Below, one piece after another: positions 8,021 through 18,936 of a DNA stretch of 36,268 nt (within the stretch, counting starts at the first letter, position 1; every line of letters starts with the position of its first letter). A program made the position numbers and the translations under genes. This DNA comes from an uncultured Blastocatellia bacterium (GTDB taxonomy: Bacteria; Acidobacteriota; Blastocatellia; Pyrinomonadales; Pyrinomonadaceae), in NCBI GenBank assembly GCA_946480785.1, contig CAMLLD010000068.1, positions 1-36,268 of the forward strand, read 5' to 3'. Below the pieces are notes generated by a model. That model saw only the letters and a list, made by a program, of their open reading frames with translations, did not search any database and was not told the DNA's origin.

Positions 8021-8039
8021 TCGCAGTCACCGTTTAATC
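8006..8039 (+). repeat. Perfect 17-bp tandem duplication across the yvcK stop codon
   Basis: GCAGTCACCGTTTAATC occurs at 8006-8022 and again, without a gap, at 8023-8039. The first copy holds the last yvcK codons and its TAA stop (8018-8020). The second falls between yvcK and the glmU ribosome binding site. It looks like a recent slippage duplication that left both genes intact but widened the junction by 17 bases. Confidence 0.95.
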
Positions 8040-8052
8040 GTTGGAGAGTTTC

Positions 8053-9441
8053 TTGACGGATCAAACCACTGACACCCAGCCGCTGAATGTTCTCGTGATG
8101 GCCGCAGGTCTGGGCACCAGGATGAAGTCGAACCGCGCGAAAGTGCTGCACGAGATCGGCGGCCGGCCGTTGATCGCGCACGTCGTGCGCACGGCGGCGA
8201 CGTTGAAGCCGCAGCGGATCTACGTGGTTGTTGGGCATCAGGCGGAGGAAGTCGAAAAAGCGGCGATCGCGGAAGTCGGCGAGCTTGCTTCGGGCGTGCT
8301 GCAAGCGCAGCAACGCGGAACTGGCGACGCGGTCGCATCCGCGCGTGCTCAACTTGAGAACTCTGATTCGTTGTTGCTCGTGCTTTCGGGTGATGTACCA
8401 CTGATCAAGGCCGAGACGCTAGAGAAACTGATCGAGCATCATCATGCTTCAAAGGCGGCCTGCACGATTCTCTCTGTTCGCCTGGAAAATCCGACCGGTT
8501 ACGGCCGCATCGTTCGCGACGCGCACGGCGCGTTTCAACGCATCGTCGAACAGAAAGACGCCACTGACGAAGAGCGAGAGGTGCGCGAGATCAATTCCGG
8601 CATCTACTGCTTCGAGACTGCGGACCTGTTCGCTGCATTGCGTCGCGTCGAACCGAAGAACCAGCAAGGCGAGTACTACCTGACGGACGTGGCTGAGATC
8701 ATTCTGGCGAGCGGGCGCAAAGTAGAAGTCTTTATTAACAACGACGCGCGTGAAGTTTCCGGAATCAACACGCGAGCGGAGCTGGCGGAGTTTGAAAACC
8801 TGATACGCCGCAACGCCATTCGCCGGCTGATGACCGAAAGCGGCGTGACCTTCATCGATCCGGCGCACGCTTACGTCAGTCCAGATGCGCAGATCGGCCG
8901 CGACTCGATCGTCTACCCCGACGTGACGATTGAAGGCGCAAGCGTGATCGGCGAGGGTTGTGTGATTCGTTCGTGTGCCCGCATTAGTAACTCGCGGCTC
9001 GGCGACGGTGTCTTAGTTAAAGATCATTCAGTGATCGTTGACTCTGAGATCGCGTCGAACTGCGCAGTCGGACCGTTTGCGCATTTGCGCATGAATGCCG
9101 TGCTGGAAGAGAAAGCGACGGTCGGAAATTTTGTGGAAGTAAAGAAGTCGCGCTTGAAGCGCGGGACGAAGGCGATGCATCTGAGTTATCTCGGCGACGC
9201 GACGATCGGCGAGCGTACGAACATCGGCGCGGGCACCGTGACGTGCAACTACGACGGTGTACGCAAGCACGAAACCGTCATTGAAGATGATGTTAAGATC
9301 GGTTCGGACACGATGCTGGTAGCGCCGGTGCGTGTCGGCTCGCGATCGGTGACGGGCGCGGGCTCGGTGGTGACGAAGGACGTGCCGCCGGATTCGCTCG
9401 TCGCCGGGGTTCCGGCGCAAGTCAAAAAAAGGTTGAAGTAA
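8053..9441 (+). CDS. glmU: Bifunctional N-acetylglucosamine-1-phosphate uridyltransferase / glucosamine-1-phosphate acetyltransferase GlmU
   Basis: I place the start at TTG 8053 (MTDQTTDTQP, 462 residues) because GGAG at 8043-8046 lies six bases before it; an in-frame TTG at 8041 overlaps that site. The N-terminal half is a nucleotidyltransferase with VLVMAAGLGTRMKS, QRGTGDAV and LSGDVPLI. The C-terminal half is a left-handed beta-helix of hexapeptide repeats ending with the acetyltransferase block NFVEVKKS, HLSYLGDA and GAGTVTCNYDG. GlmU turns GlcN-1-P into GlcNAc-1-P and then UDP-GlcNAc, the precursor of peptidoglycan and lipid A. It stands between yvcK and glmS in one direction, with 32- and 21-base gaps. 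Confidence 0.96.
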   Translation: MTDQTTDTQPLNVLVMAAGLGTRMKSNRAKVLHEIGGRPLIAHVVRTAATLKPQRIYVVVGHQAEEVEKAAIAEVGELASGVLQAQQRGTGDAVASARAQLENSDSLLLVLSGDVPLIKAETLEKLIEHHHASKAACTILSVRLENPTGYGRIVRDAHGAFQRIVEQKDATDEEREVREINSGIYCFETADLFAALRRVEPKNQQGEYYLTDVAEIILASGRKVEVFINNDAREVSGINTRAELAEFENLIRRNAIRRLMTESGVTFIDPAHAYVSPDAQIGRDSIVYPDVTIEGASVIGEGCVIRSCARISNSRLGDGVLVKDHSVIVDSEIASNCAVGPFAHLRMNAVLEEKATVGNFVEVKKSRLKRGTKAMHLSYLGDATIGERTNIGAGTVTCNYDGVRKHETVIEDDVKIGSDTMLVAPVRVGSRSVTGAGSVVTKDVPPDSLVAGVPAQVKKRLK

Positions 9442-9462
9442 ACGAGGAGTAATTAACGACGC

Positions 9463-11325
<1,863 letters not shown>

Positions 11326-11350
11326 CAGGGATTAGACCATCATAGCTTCA

Positions 11351-11380
11351 TTGACCTTCGACTCTGAGCGGGTGTAGAGT
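11351..11380 (+). promoter_or_regulatory. Candidate sigma-70 promoter for the secreted protein gene
   Basis: TTGACC (11351-11356) and TAGAGT (11375-11380) are separated by 18 bases. They match the -35 box at five of six positions and the -10 box at four. They lie 90 bases before the GTG start at 11470, in the gap after glmS. The call is by consensus only. Confidence 0.4.
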
Positions 11381-11469
11381 GCGGGCCGTAATTCTCACGT
11401 GCGGCGACGCCCGGTCTCACGTAGCGACGATAGTTCTCCAGTTCCTCAACTTGAAGGAGTCGACGAGTC

Positions 11470-13410
11470 GTGAAGATCCACCTTACATCGTTCCTTACCC
11501 GAAATCTCAGATTGTGTTTTGTGTTGCTGCTTGCGGTAGCGCTGCTTTCGTTCATGCTCGTCATGTCTCGGGCGCAATCCGACGAGCGCGTGTTGAATAA
11601 CACCATACCGAAACGCGTACCGATCAAAGCCAAGCTCAAGAAGGAGAAAGAAAAGTCGTTCGCAGATATGAAGAATGCGAAGTGGGTGCGCGAGTTTGAG
11701 TTGGAGGTCACAAACACCGGTGACCGGCCGATCTACTTTCTCTATATGCTGCTGAAACTTCCCGAGACAGCGATTAGCGGAAACATGCTCGTGTTTCCGT
11801 TTTACTACGGGCGAAATGAGCTGAGCAGTTTTGCAAACACTGCTGAAAAGGATGATGTTCCGATCAACCCCGGTGAGACCATCGTGTTCACGATTCACCC
11901 TTCGCAAGTTAAGGCTTGGGAGTACAGCGTTGAAAAGGAGGGGCGAGAGCAGCCGCAAAAGGTCGAGCTTTACTTTGAAATCCTGAACTTTGGAGATCAC
12001 ACAGGGTTCGTTGGTGAGGATGGGGAGTACTTCGTGCCGAAGAGTCAGCGGAGCCATAAACCTGGTCTCAGCCAGTGCGTGAATCCGCCGACGGACCTAC
12101 CTAGAGATGCGGGGTGGACCTTTGCGTCAGTCAGAAAAGGTTCTGCGTCAAATCTGAATTCCTACTTGCCGGCGAGCCTTTTGCCGGCAAATTTTTTGAC
12201 GCCCACTTCTGCTCCCTTGAGCGCCTCAAACGTACTGGTTAATGAGTGTTGTTCTGGTGACGGTTGTGAATACGTGAACTTTGTGACGGCTCCGGTGTGT
12301 TACAACTGTCCACCACAAACCCGATACTTCACCGTGACCTGTAGCTTCGAATTTGGCTTTTGCAAGCGACCGCGGTTTGATGCGATAGACTGCTTTCTCG
12401 ACAACGGTGACCGGTTCCTGTGTCAGACAATCGAACTGCCCGACTGCAACGCGTCACCATCACCCACACCATCGCCCTCCCCAACTCCAACCTTCTCCCC
12501 TTGCCCCTGCGACGATCCGGAGGCGAGTCCCGCTGATTGCTCCGTCTCTCCGCCACGCTGCCCGTTCATGCAGGTCGAGCGCAATGGCTGCTGTTATCCG
12601 ATTGAGTGCGCGAACCACCCACCCGAACCGCCATGCCCGTCCGGTTATCATCGCGTCTGGCTTCCTGCTCCCATCTGCGCGTGGAGCCAGTGCATTCCCG
12701 ACCCGCCACAGAGCCAACCAGAATGCGAAGCACAGAGTTGGTTCTGGAATCCTTTCACCGACACGTGCCAGCAGGATCCACCACCATCCTGCGATCTGAT
12801 TCCGGAGCTTTGTGAGAACGGCCAGTGGAGTCTCGAGTGGTGCGGCTGCGTGTCTTACAACACGCCAATCCTGATCGACATCGCCGGCAACGGTTTCAGC
12901 TTAACGAACGCAGCAAACGGCGTGAGCTTCAATCTCAACAACATCGGCGGTGCGGAAAAAGTCGCTTGGACCAGCAGCAACTCCGACGACGCGTGGCTCG
13001 CTGTCGATCGCAACGGTAACGGGACCATCGACAACGGCTCCGAACTCTTCGGTGACGTTACTCCACAACCGCAACCTGCAATCGGCGAACGTAGAAACGG
13101 TTTTCGCGCGTTAGCCGAATACGACAAACCAACAAACGGCGGAAACGCCGACGGACAGATCGATAATCGAGACGCGGTGTTCGGCAGTCTTAGATTGTGG
13201 CAGGACACGAATCGCAACGGCCTTTCCGAACCAAACGAATTGCAGTCGCTGCCCGCGCTAAACGTCGCCACGATCGATCTTGCTTACAAAGCGTCGAAGA
13301 AAACTGACAACAACGGCAATCGGTTTGGGTACCGCGCAAAGGTGAAGAACGCGCAAGGACAACAACTCGGGCGCTGGGCGTGGGACGTTTACTTAGTTAG
13401 AGACTTGTGA
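11470..13410 (+). CDS. Secreted Cys-rich protein with RTX-toxin-like calcium-binding C-terminal domain
   Basis: The 646-residue product starts at GTG 11470, after AAGGAG at 11454-11459. A hydrophobic segment (about residues 13-34) acts as signal peptide or anchor. Residues 50-200 look like a beta-rich domain ([21 protein letters not shown]). A middle region (about 255-460) holds many Cys pairs and a [13 protein letters not shown] linker. The last 180 residues resemble the region found in large RTX-type proteins: [14 protein letters not shown], then [17 protein letters not shown] (from residue 513), [14 protein letters not shown] and [15 protein letters not shown], which are EF-hand-like calcium loops. 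It is probably exported and stabilised by disulfides and calcium. The role is unknown. Its end overlaps the convergent methyltransferase gene by 18 bases. Confidence 0.82.
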   Translation: MKIHLTSFLTRNLRLCFVLLLAVALLSFMLVMSRAQSDERVLNNTIPKRVPIKAKLKKEKEKSFADMKNAKWVREFELEVTNTGDRPIYFLYMLLKLPETAISGNMLVFPFYYGRNELSSFANTAEKDDVPINPGETIVFTIHPSQVKAWEYSVEKEGREQPQKVELYFEILNFGDHTGFVGEDGEYFVPKSQRSHKPGLSQCVNPPTDLPRDAGWTFASVRKGSASNLNSYLPASLLPANFLTPTSAPLSASNVLVNECCSGDGCEYVNFVTAPVCYNCPPQTRYFTVTCSFEFGFCKRPRFDAIDCFLDNGDRFLCQTIELPDCNASPSPTPSPSPTPTFSPCPCDDPEASPADCSVSPPRCPFMQVERNGCCYPIECANHPPEPPCPSGYHRVWLPAPICAWSQCIPDPPQSQPECEAQSWFWNPFTDTCQQDPPPSCDLIPELCENGQWSLEWCGCVSYNTPILIDIAGNGFSLTNAANGVSFNLNNIGGAEKVAWTSSNSDDAWLAVDRNGNGTIDNGSELFGDVTPQPQPAIGERRNGFRALAEYDKPTNGGNADGQIDNRDAVFGSLRLWQDTNRNGLSEPNELQSLPALNVATIDLAYKASKKTDNNGNRFGYRAKVKNAQGQQLGRWAWDVYLVRDL

Positions 13411-14058
13411 CCGAGACTTCGTCGCGGTAACAACGAAGTGGTTCGCGCGCGTGATCTGAATCCGCTCGAACCCGGCGGCGCGCAACGCGCGCGTCATGCC
13501 CTTGCTCGTTTGCCACGTCTCGTACCCGCCGGACCCCGACGGCCAGCGCCATTGTCTTCCCAACGCGTGCAAAGCGAAACCGTTGACCAACACCCACGAG
13601 CGATAAAGACCGGCCTTGAGTTGAAACCGAGCGACGTTTGCTCCGAGTTCTTTCACCGTCATATCAAACGGATGCAACACGAGCCAGAGATCGCCACCAC
13701 CCACTAATACCCGAGACATCTCAGACAGCGCTCGCGCAACGTGCATGTAAGGCAGCGCAACGCGGCAGATTACGAGATCGAAACAACCGTCGGCGAAAGG
13801 CAGCGCAGCGCCTTCCCCGACGACGAAGTGAATCGACGTAGTCAACTGCTTTCCAAGCGCGATTGCCGACTCGTCCGTGTCGAGGCCAACCGCGAAAACG
13901 CCTTCGTCCAGATTACAACCCAGCAGCGTTTGCCCGGCGCCGCAGCCGACATCCAGTATGCGACGATGCCGCGCTTCAACCCGCGGAATCACCCGGCGTT
14001 TGTCGTCCGGATTGGCGGCAATCGACAACTCCAACCGGTGATATTCTGAACTGTCCAT
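13393..14058 (-). CDS. Class I SAM-dependent methyltransferase
   Basis: The 221-residue protein has a Rossmann-type methyltransferase core. Motif I is [13 protein letters not shown], followed by the acidic strand end [10 protein letters not shown], the adenine-pocket region [20 protein letters not shown] and the post-motif [21 protein letters not shown]. This resembles the UbiE/type 11 methyltransferase group. The remaining 80 residues hold a helix-rich insert and a C-terminal strand with [16 protein letters not shown]. The substrate is not evident. It diverges from the polysaccharide deacetylase gene across 107 bases, so a link to surface sugar or lipid modification is possible but unproven. 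Its stop lies inside the convergent secreted-protein gene. Confidence 0.85.
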   Translation of the reverse strand: MDSSEYHRLELSIAANPDDKRRVIPRVEARHRRILDVGCGAGQTLLGCNLDEGVFAVGLDTDESAIALGKQLTTSIHFVVGEGAALPFADGCFDLVICRVALPYMHVARALSEMSRVLVGGGDLWLVLHPFDMTVKELGANVARFQLKAGLYRSWVLVNGFALHALGRQWRWPSGSGGYETWQTSKGMTRALRAAGFERIQITRANHFVVTATKSRSQVSN

Positions 14059-14165
14059 AATGATTGATTAATTCCCCGAAATGTGGTTTTATCTCTGCCC
14101 CCACCCTCAGTGGCGTGGATCCTCCATTAGGCAATTGACACCTTACTGACAATCGGGAGCCCCCA

Positions 14166-15230
14166 ATGAGTGTCCTGAAAACAGCAAAGTTGCTGACTCT
14201 GAATGTCGGCAAGTCGATGGGCTTGTTACAAGCCCTGCGACGAAGCGAATGGCGCAAGCAACAGCTCCTAATACTCGCCTATCACGGCGTCTCCATCGAC
14301 GACGAACACCTCTGGAACTCTGATCTCTTCCTCAGTCCGGATCAATTTCGCCGCCGCATGCAGGCGTTGAAAGATTACGGCTGTAACGTGCTGTCGCTGC
14401 CTGACGCGCTCGAAAAACTCTGGACCCGCACGCTCCCGACCTGCAGCGTAGTGCTTACATTCGACGACGGCAGCGCCGATTTCTACAGCCGCGCGTTTCC
14501 CATCCTACAAGAGTTTGGCTGGCCCGCTACCGTTTATTTGACCAGCTACTACGCGAACTATAACCGGCCCGTGTTCGACGTCATGTGCTGGTATCTGCTT
14601 TGGAAAGCAAGAGGCAAGACCGTAAATCTCGAGGGACTGATCGACGGCGACACATCTTTCGATCTGAACAGCGCGCCGGGTTGGGAAGCGGCAAGCCAGG
14701 CGATTCGCGAATTTTCGCGGCGGGAAAAATATTCAGCGGCGCAAAAAGATCAACTGCTCTGCCGGCTCGCCGAACGATTAGGCATCGATTACGAAGCGAT
14801 CCTGGCGAAACGAATCCTGCACTTGTTGTCAAAGGAAGAATTGGCCGAGCTCGCTGCAGCCGGTGTCGACATTCAACTTCACACGCATCGTCATCACGCG
14901 CCCAAGACGCGCGAGTCATTTGTGCTCGAGGTCGAAGAGAACAGAAACTTCATCACTAAGTTCGCGAAACAGCCACAGCACTTTTGCTATCCACACGGAC
15001 TCTATGCGCCGTGTTATGTGCCGTGGCTCGGCGACTGCGATGTAGCTTCCGCGACTACCTGCGAGCCAGGCTTGGTGACAAAACAATCGGATCGCTACAA
15101 ACTGCCGCGTTTGATCGACACGTCATCACTGAGCTTGCTGGAGTTGGAAGGATGGATCTCGGGCTTCTCGAAGTTCCTGCCACGCAAGCCAACAAAAACA
15201 GGCAGCGATATCCCGCCGCATTACTACTGA
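14166..15230 (+). CDS. Polysaccharide deacetylase (NodB homology, carbohydrate esterase 4 family)
   Basis: The 354-residue protein carries the NodB fold. Visible motifs are LILAYHGVSIDDEHLW near residue 40, the catalytic TFDDGSADFY with the metal- and base-providing aspartates, and HTHRHH around residue 240 in place of the classical H-S/T-x-x-H metal ligands. A long insert separates the two, which is typical of exopolysaccharide-associated members. CE4 enzymes remove acetyl groups from GlcNAc-type sugars in peptidoglycan or exopolysaccharide. No signal peptide is obvious at the start, so it may act in the cytoplasm or the N-terminus may serve as an anchor. GGGAG precedes the ATG at suitable spacing. 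Confidence 0.85.
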   Translation: MSVLKTAKLLTLNVGKSMGLLQALRRSEWRKQQLLILAYHGVSIDDEHLWNSDLFLSPDQFRRRMQALKDYGCNVLSLPDALEKLWTRTLPTCSVVLTFDDGSADFYSRAFPILQEFGWPATVYLTSYYANYNRPVFDVMCWYLLWKARGKTVNLEGLIDGDTSFDLNSAPGWEAASQAIREFSRREKYSAAQKDQLLCRLAERLGIDYEAILAKRILHLLSKEELAELAAAGVDIQLHTHRHHAPKTRESFVLEVEENRNFITKFAKQPQHFCYPHGLYAPCYVPWLGDCDVASATTCEPGLVTKQSDRYKLPRLIDTSSLSLLELEGWISGFSKFLPRKPTKTGSDIPPHYY

Positions 15231-15235
15231 CGAGA

Positions 15236-15324
15236 GGCGCACAACGCGCCACCCCCTCGGGGGCAAACGGAAGCGGGCACTACATCCCCCAAGTGTGCCA
15301 CGCAAAACACGCCCGTTTGCCCCC
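15236..15324. repeat. Cluster of nested inverted repeats between convergent genes
   Basis: Three structures crowd into 89 bases. GGCGC/GCGCC pair at 15236-15250 around ACAAC. CCCCC/GGGGG pair at 15252-15263 around TC. GGGGGCAAACGG (15259-15270) is a perfect 12-base complement of CCGTTTGCCCCC (15313-15324), enclosing an inner GGCAC/GTGCC stem. The second and third are mutually exclusive. No T-run follows on either strand. The element may be a bidirectional transcription barrier or a REP-like palindromic repeat; only a genome-wide search could tell. Confidence 0.65.
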
Positions 15325-15383
15325 CGCAATCACTAAACGCGAAAGCCGGAAGCAAAAAGGGCCGAAAGTTTTTGGTTATTAAG

Positions 15384-16445
15384 TCAGCGCTTGGCGGCCA
15401 GTGAGTCAGCGCGTTCGAGGTCGAGCAGCTTCTGTTTGCGATCTAGTCCCCAACGGTAACCACCGAGACTCTTGTCTTCGCGCACGACGCGATGACACGG
15501 AATCACGAGCGCAACCGGATTCGTCGCACACGCGCGTCCCACCGCACGAACCGCGCCCGGTTTGCCCAACGCCTTCGCCACATCCGCATACGAAGCCGTT
15601 TCGCCGTACGGGATCGCGCGCAACTTTTCCCAAACTTGACGTTGAAACGCTGTCGCACGAATGTCGAGCGGCAGATCGAGATGCGGTTCGTTGTGTGTTA
15701 GGTGATGCAAGACCTTTGTCACTGTTTCCTGCAAACTCGCATCGTCGCGTGCAATCGTCGCCGAGGGAAATTCTGCACGCAAATCTTTTTCGAGCTCAGC
15801 ATCGGTGTCGCCCATGCGCACCGCGCACACGCCCCGCTCAGTTACCGCTACGAGCAAACGGCCCAACGGCGACGCCACTAACGTGTAGTCGATCTTCACG
15901 CCGCGACCACCGCGGCCATAAGTCGCCGGCGTCATGCCCAACTCTTCGGCAGCCTGCTCGTAAACACGACTACTCGAATTGAAACCAGAATCGTAAAGTG
16001 CATTTGTCACTGACTCACCCTCACGAACCAACTGTTTGAAATTGCCGAACCGCCGCGCGGTTACATATTGCCGCGGACTGATACCCATCACGCGTTTGAA
16101 CGTACGTTGCAAATGAAACGAGCTGACGCCGACGTGCGCCGCAAGCTCCGCGAGCTTCAACGCCTCGCCTTCACCCGCATCGTCGAGCAAACGACACACG
16201 CGTTGGACCAACGCGAGCTGCGGATCCGGAACACTCAGCGTCTGCGGCTTGCAGCGCAGACACGCGCGATAACCCGCTTGCTCCGCAGCCTCCGGCAGTT
16301 TGAAAAACGAAACGCGCTCGCGGCGCGGACGGCGCGACGGACACGACGGCCGGCAGTAAACCTTCGTGGAGCTCACGGCGAACACAAACTTTCCATCGAA
16401 GTGAGCGTCCCTTGTTACCACGGCCTGCCAGAGTTGATCGTTCAT
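15384..16445 (-). CDS. ada: Bifunctional DNA repair methyltransferase / transcriptional regulator Ada
   Basis: I choose the ATG at 16445 (MNDQLWQAVVTRDAHFDGKF, 353 residues), since this is where family members begin; an in-frame ATG at 16475 would add ten unconserved residues. The zinc domain has Cys31, Cys35, Cys62 and Cys65 with the same spacing as E. coli Ada Cys38/42/69/72; the first accepts a methyl group from phosphotriesters. An AraC-type helix-turn-helix follows (LAAHVGVSSFHLQRTFKRVMGISPRQY). The C-terminal O6-methylguanine methyltransferase domain has the active motif IPCHRVV with Cys317. Self-methylation turns Ada into an activator of alkylation-repair genes. pcrA diverges from it 91 bases away. 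Confidence 0.95.
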   Translation of the reverse strand: MNDQLWQAVVTRDAHFDGKFVFAVSSTKVYCRPSCPSRRPRRERVSFFKLPEAAEQAGYRACLRCKPQTLSVPDPQLALVQRVCRLLDDAGEGEALKLAELAAHVGVSSFHLQRTFKRVMGISPRQYVTARRFGNFKQLVREGESVTNALYDSGFNSSSRVYEQAAEELGMTPATYGRGGRGVKIDYTLVASPLGRLLVAVTERGVCAVRMGDTDAELEKDLRAEFPSATIARDDASLQETVTKVLHHLTHNEPHLDLPLDIRATAFQRQVWEKLRAIPYGETASYADVAKALGKPGAVRAVGRACATNPVALVIPCHRVVREDKSLGGYRWGLDRKQKLLDLERADSLAAKR

Positions 16446-16536
16446 AACGGTACGAATCATAGAACACAGACTCAAACTGATCTATCCGCTTCTTGCGTTC
16501 AAACTGCGTTTTGTCCGATTAGCTCGGTGTGGTTAA

Positions 16537-18936
16537 ATGCACCCGCACGTGGATTCGGAACTCCTGTCACAATTAAACGAGCAACAACGGGAAGCAGTAC
16601 TCGCGACCGAAGGTCCGCTCCTCATCCTCGCGGGCGCCGGCTCCGGCAAGACGCGCGTCATCGCTCATCGCATCGCTTATCTGATCTCCGAAAAGAACGT
16701 TCCGTACTGGAATATTCTCGCGGTCACGTTCACGAACAAAGCGGCGGAAGAGATGCGGCTGCGCGTGCAGCGATTGCTGCGCGACCGCGAGCGTTCGACC
16801 CTTCCGCTCGTTTCGACATTTCACAGTTTGTGCGTCCGCATCCTGCGCCAGGACATCGAGAAACTCAACGACAAATACACGCGCAGGTTCACGATCTACG
16901 ATCAGGACGACTCGCTGCGCCTGATCAAACAGGCGATCAAAGAGCTCGGTTACGAAGAAAAATATCTCGGCGGGCGCGCCACGCAATCGGCAATCAGTTC
17001 GGCGAAGAATCGCGGCGAAGACACGGAAGCATTTGCGGCGAAAGCGGAGTACATCGACGAGCGTCGCGCAGCGATGGCGCGTGTTTACAAGATGTACGAA
17101 GACCGGTTGCACGCGAACAACGCACTGGACTTCGACGACCTGCTGATCAAGACCGTGCGCCTGCTCAAGGACGTCGCCGAGATCAGAGAGAAGTACAACA
17201 ACAAGTTTCGCTACATCCTCGTCGACGAGTATCAGGACACGAACTCACTGCAATTCGCGCTGATCAGTTTGCTGACCGAGAAACAACAGAACATCTGCGT
17301 GGTCGGCGACGAAGACCAGTCGATCTACAAATGGCGCGGCGCCGATATCAGCAACATTCTCAACTTCGAAAAGCATTTCCCGAACACGAAGACGATTCGT
17401 CTCGAACAGAACTATCGCTCGACACAGACGATTCTCGACGTAGCCGGCGCGGTGGTGAAAAACAATCTCCAGCGCAAGGGCAAGAACCTCTGGACTTCAA
17501 ACCCGCGCGGTGGTCGCGTCGGTTATTACCAGGCGCTCGACGCCGAAGCCGAAGCGCGTTGGGTCGCGGGAAAGATTCTCGAACACCGCCGCAAAGAAGC
17601 GGATCTGCGCGCGGCCGTTTTGTATCGCACCAACTCGCAGTCGCGGGTGTTTGAAGAAGCGATGCGGCGCGCCACGCTCGCTTACAACATCATCGGCGGC
17701 TTCTCGTTTTACGAGCGCATGGAAGTGCGCGACATCATCGCGTATCTGAAGCTCGCGTTGAATCCGAACGACACGATTGCTTTGCAGCGCGTCATCAACA
17801 GTCCGCCGCGCGGCATCGGCAAACAGACGCTCGATGAGATCGAGCGGCGTGCAAAAGCTGACGAGCTCTCGCTGTGGGAAACGATCGGGCAAATCATTCA
17901 GAAGCCCGAGAACCTCGGCACACGCGCGGTGAGTGCGTTGCGAAGCTTTCGCGCGATCGTGCTTCGTCTCGCGGAAATGGCGGGCACAGTTGATTCAGAC
18001 ACACCGCCGCTCGAGCTGATCGCGAGTGGTTCGCCCGTGTCTGATGTGGTGCGCGCCGCGATTCTCGATACGGGTTACGAAGCGTGGCTGCGTGCCGAAA
18101 ATACTGACGAAGCTGAAGGCCGTCTCGAGAACTTGCAGGAACTCGTTAACGCTGCCGTTGATTACGACGACCAGGGACTCGAAGGCTTGCGCGAGTTTAT
18201 CGATCACTCGGCGCTCGTTTCCGATCAGGACCAGTACAAACGCGACGCGCCGGTCACGTTGATGACGATTCACTCCGCGAAAGGACTCGAGTTTCCGCTC
18301 GTCTTTATAGTTGGACTCGAAGACGGATTGTTTCCACACTCGCGCTCGGCGACCGACCCGGCGGAGCTTGAAGAAGAACGCCGTCTTGCGTACGTCGCGA
18401 TGACGCGCGCGGAGCGTTTCCTTTACGTCACACACGCGATGAAGCGGCGCGTTTACGGTGAAGAGCTCGCTTCCGAGCCATCGCAGTTTTTGAACGAGAT
18501 GCCGATTGACATGCTCGAGGATTTGAGTCTCGGGAAGTCGTGGCTTTCGTTCGCGCGCGGTTCGTCGGAGATCGATTACGAACAGGGCGAGTATCGCAAA
18601 GAAAAGAAGAAGTACATGGGCAAGACTTACGACAGCGTCGATTCGATCGCGGAGTTCTTCAAGCAACGCAGCCGGCAATTGGGCGAGGTCAAACCGAAGA
18701 CAAGGGATGAAGGTTTGGCGGCACAGAAACCAGCGACAGCAAGACCGCCCGCTTCAGGAAGTCCGGCGAACGCGGGTGAGTTCGTGCCGGGTTCTTACGT
18801 GAGACATTCGAAGTATGGCCGCGGTCTGGTTCTCCGGCGTGAGGGCGCCGGAGAATCGACCAAATTAACAGTGAGCTTTCCCGGTTACGGTCAGAAGAAG
18901 CTCGTCGAAAAATACGCCGGCCTTGAAAAGGCCTAG
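16537..18936 (+). CDS. pcrA: ATP-dependent DNA helicase PcrA/UvrD
   Basis: The 799-residue protein is a superfamily 1A helicase with motifs in order: Q-motif LNEQQREAVLAT, Walker A AGAGSGKT (residues 32-39), TFTNKAAEEM, the DEYQDTN Walker B, VGDEDQSIYKWRGA, EQNYRSTQ, TIHSAKGLEFP and VAMTRAERFLY. A C-terminal Tudor-like domain (PGSYVRHSKYGRGLVL to the end) is the RNA-polymerase-binding tail of PcrA/UvrD proteins. It unwinds DNA 3'-to-5' in nucleotide excision and mismatch repair, and clears stalled RNA polymerase. It is 91 bases from divergent ada, so both may respond to damage, though no LexA-type operator was recognised. Its stop overlaps the convergent peptidase stop. Confidence 0.96.
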   Translation: MHPHVDSELLSQLNEQQREAVLATEGPLLILAGAGSGKTRVIAHRIAYLISEKNVPYWNILAVTFTNKAAEEMRLRVQRLLRDRERSTLPLVSTFHSLCVRILRQDIEKLNDKYTRRFTIYDQDDSLRLIKQAIKELGYEEKYLGGRATQSAISSAKNRGEDTEAFAAKAEYIDERRAAMARVYKMYEDRLHANNALDFDDLLIKTVRLLKDVAEIREKYNNKFRYILVDEYQDTNSLQFALISLLTEKQQNICVVGDEDQSIYKWRGADISNILNFEKHFPNTKTIRLEQNYRSTQTILDVAGAVVKNNLQRKGKNLWTSNPRGGRVGYYQALDAEAEARWVAGKILEHRRKEADLRAAVLYRTNSQSRVFEEAMRRATLAYNIIGGFSFYERMEVRDIIAYLKLALNPNDTIALQRVINSPPRGIGKQTLDEIERRAKADELSLWETIGQIIQKPENLGTRAVSALRSFRAIVLRLAEMAGTVDSDTPPLELIASGSPVSDVVRAAILDTGYEAWLRAENTDEAEGRLENLQELVNAAVDYDDQGLEGLREFIDHSALVSDQDQYKRDAPVTLMTIHSAKGLEFPLVFIVGLEDGLFPHSRSATDPAELEEERRLAYVAMTRAERFLYVTHAMKRRVYGEELASEPSQFLNEMPIDMLEDLSLGKSWLSFARGSSEIDYEQGEYRKEKKKYMGKTYDSVDSIAEFFKQRSRQLGEVKPKTRDEGLAAQKPATARPPASGSPANAGEFVPGSYVRHSKYGRGLVLRREGAGESTKLTVSFPGYGQKKLVEKYAGLEKA

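Noticed and set aside
9442..9462. glmS ribozyme upstream of glmS
   Set aside because: Only 21 bases separate glmU and glmS, far too few for the ribozyme.
12460..12510. Ser-Pro-Thr-Pro repeat as a possible mobile or CRISPR-like repeat
   Set aside because: It is an in-frame protein linker in the secreted protein, short and degenerate at DNA level.
16068..17654. 528-codon plus-strand open frame over ada and pcrA
   Set aside because: It is antisense to ada and then out of frame with pcrA, extremely Arg-rich, and shows no domain; both real genes have full motif sets.
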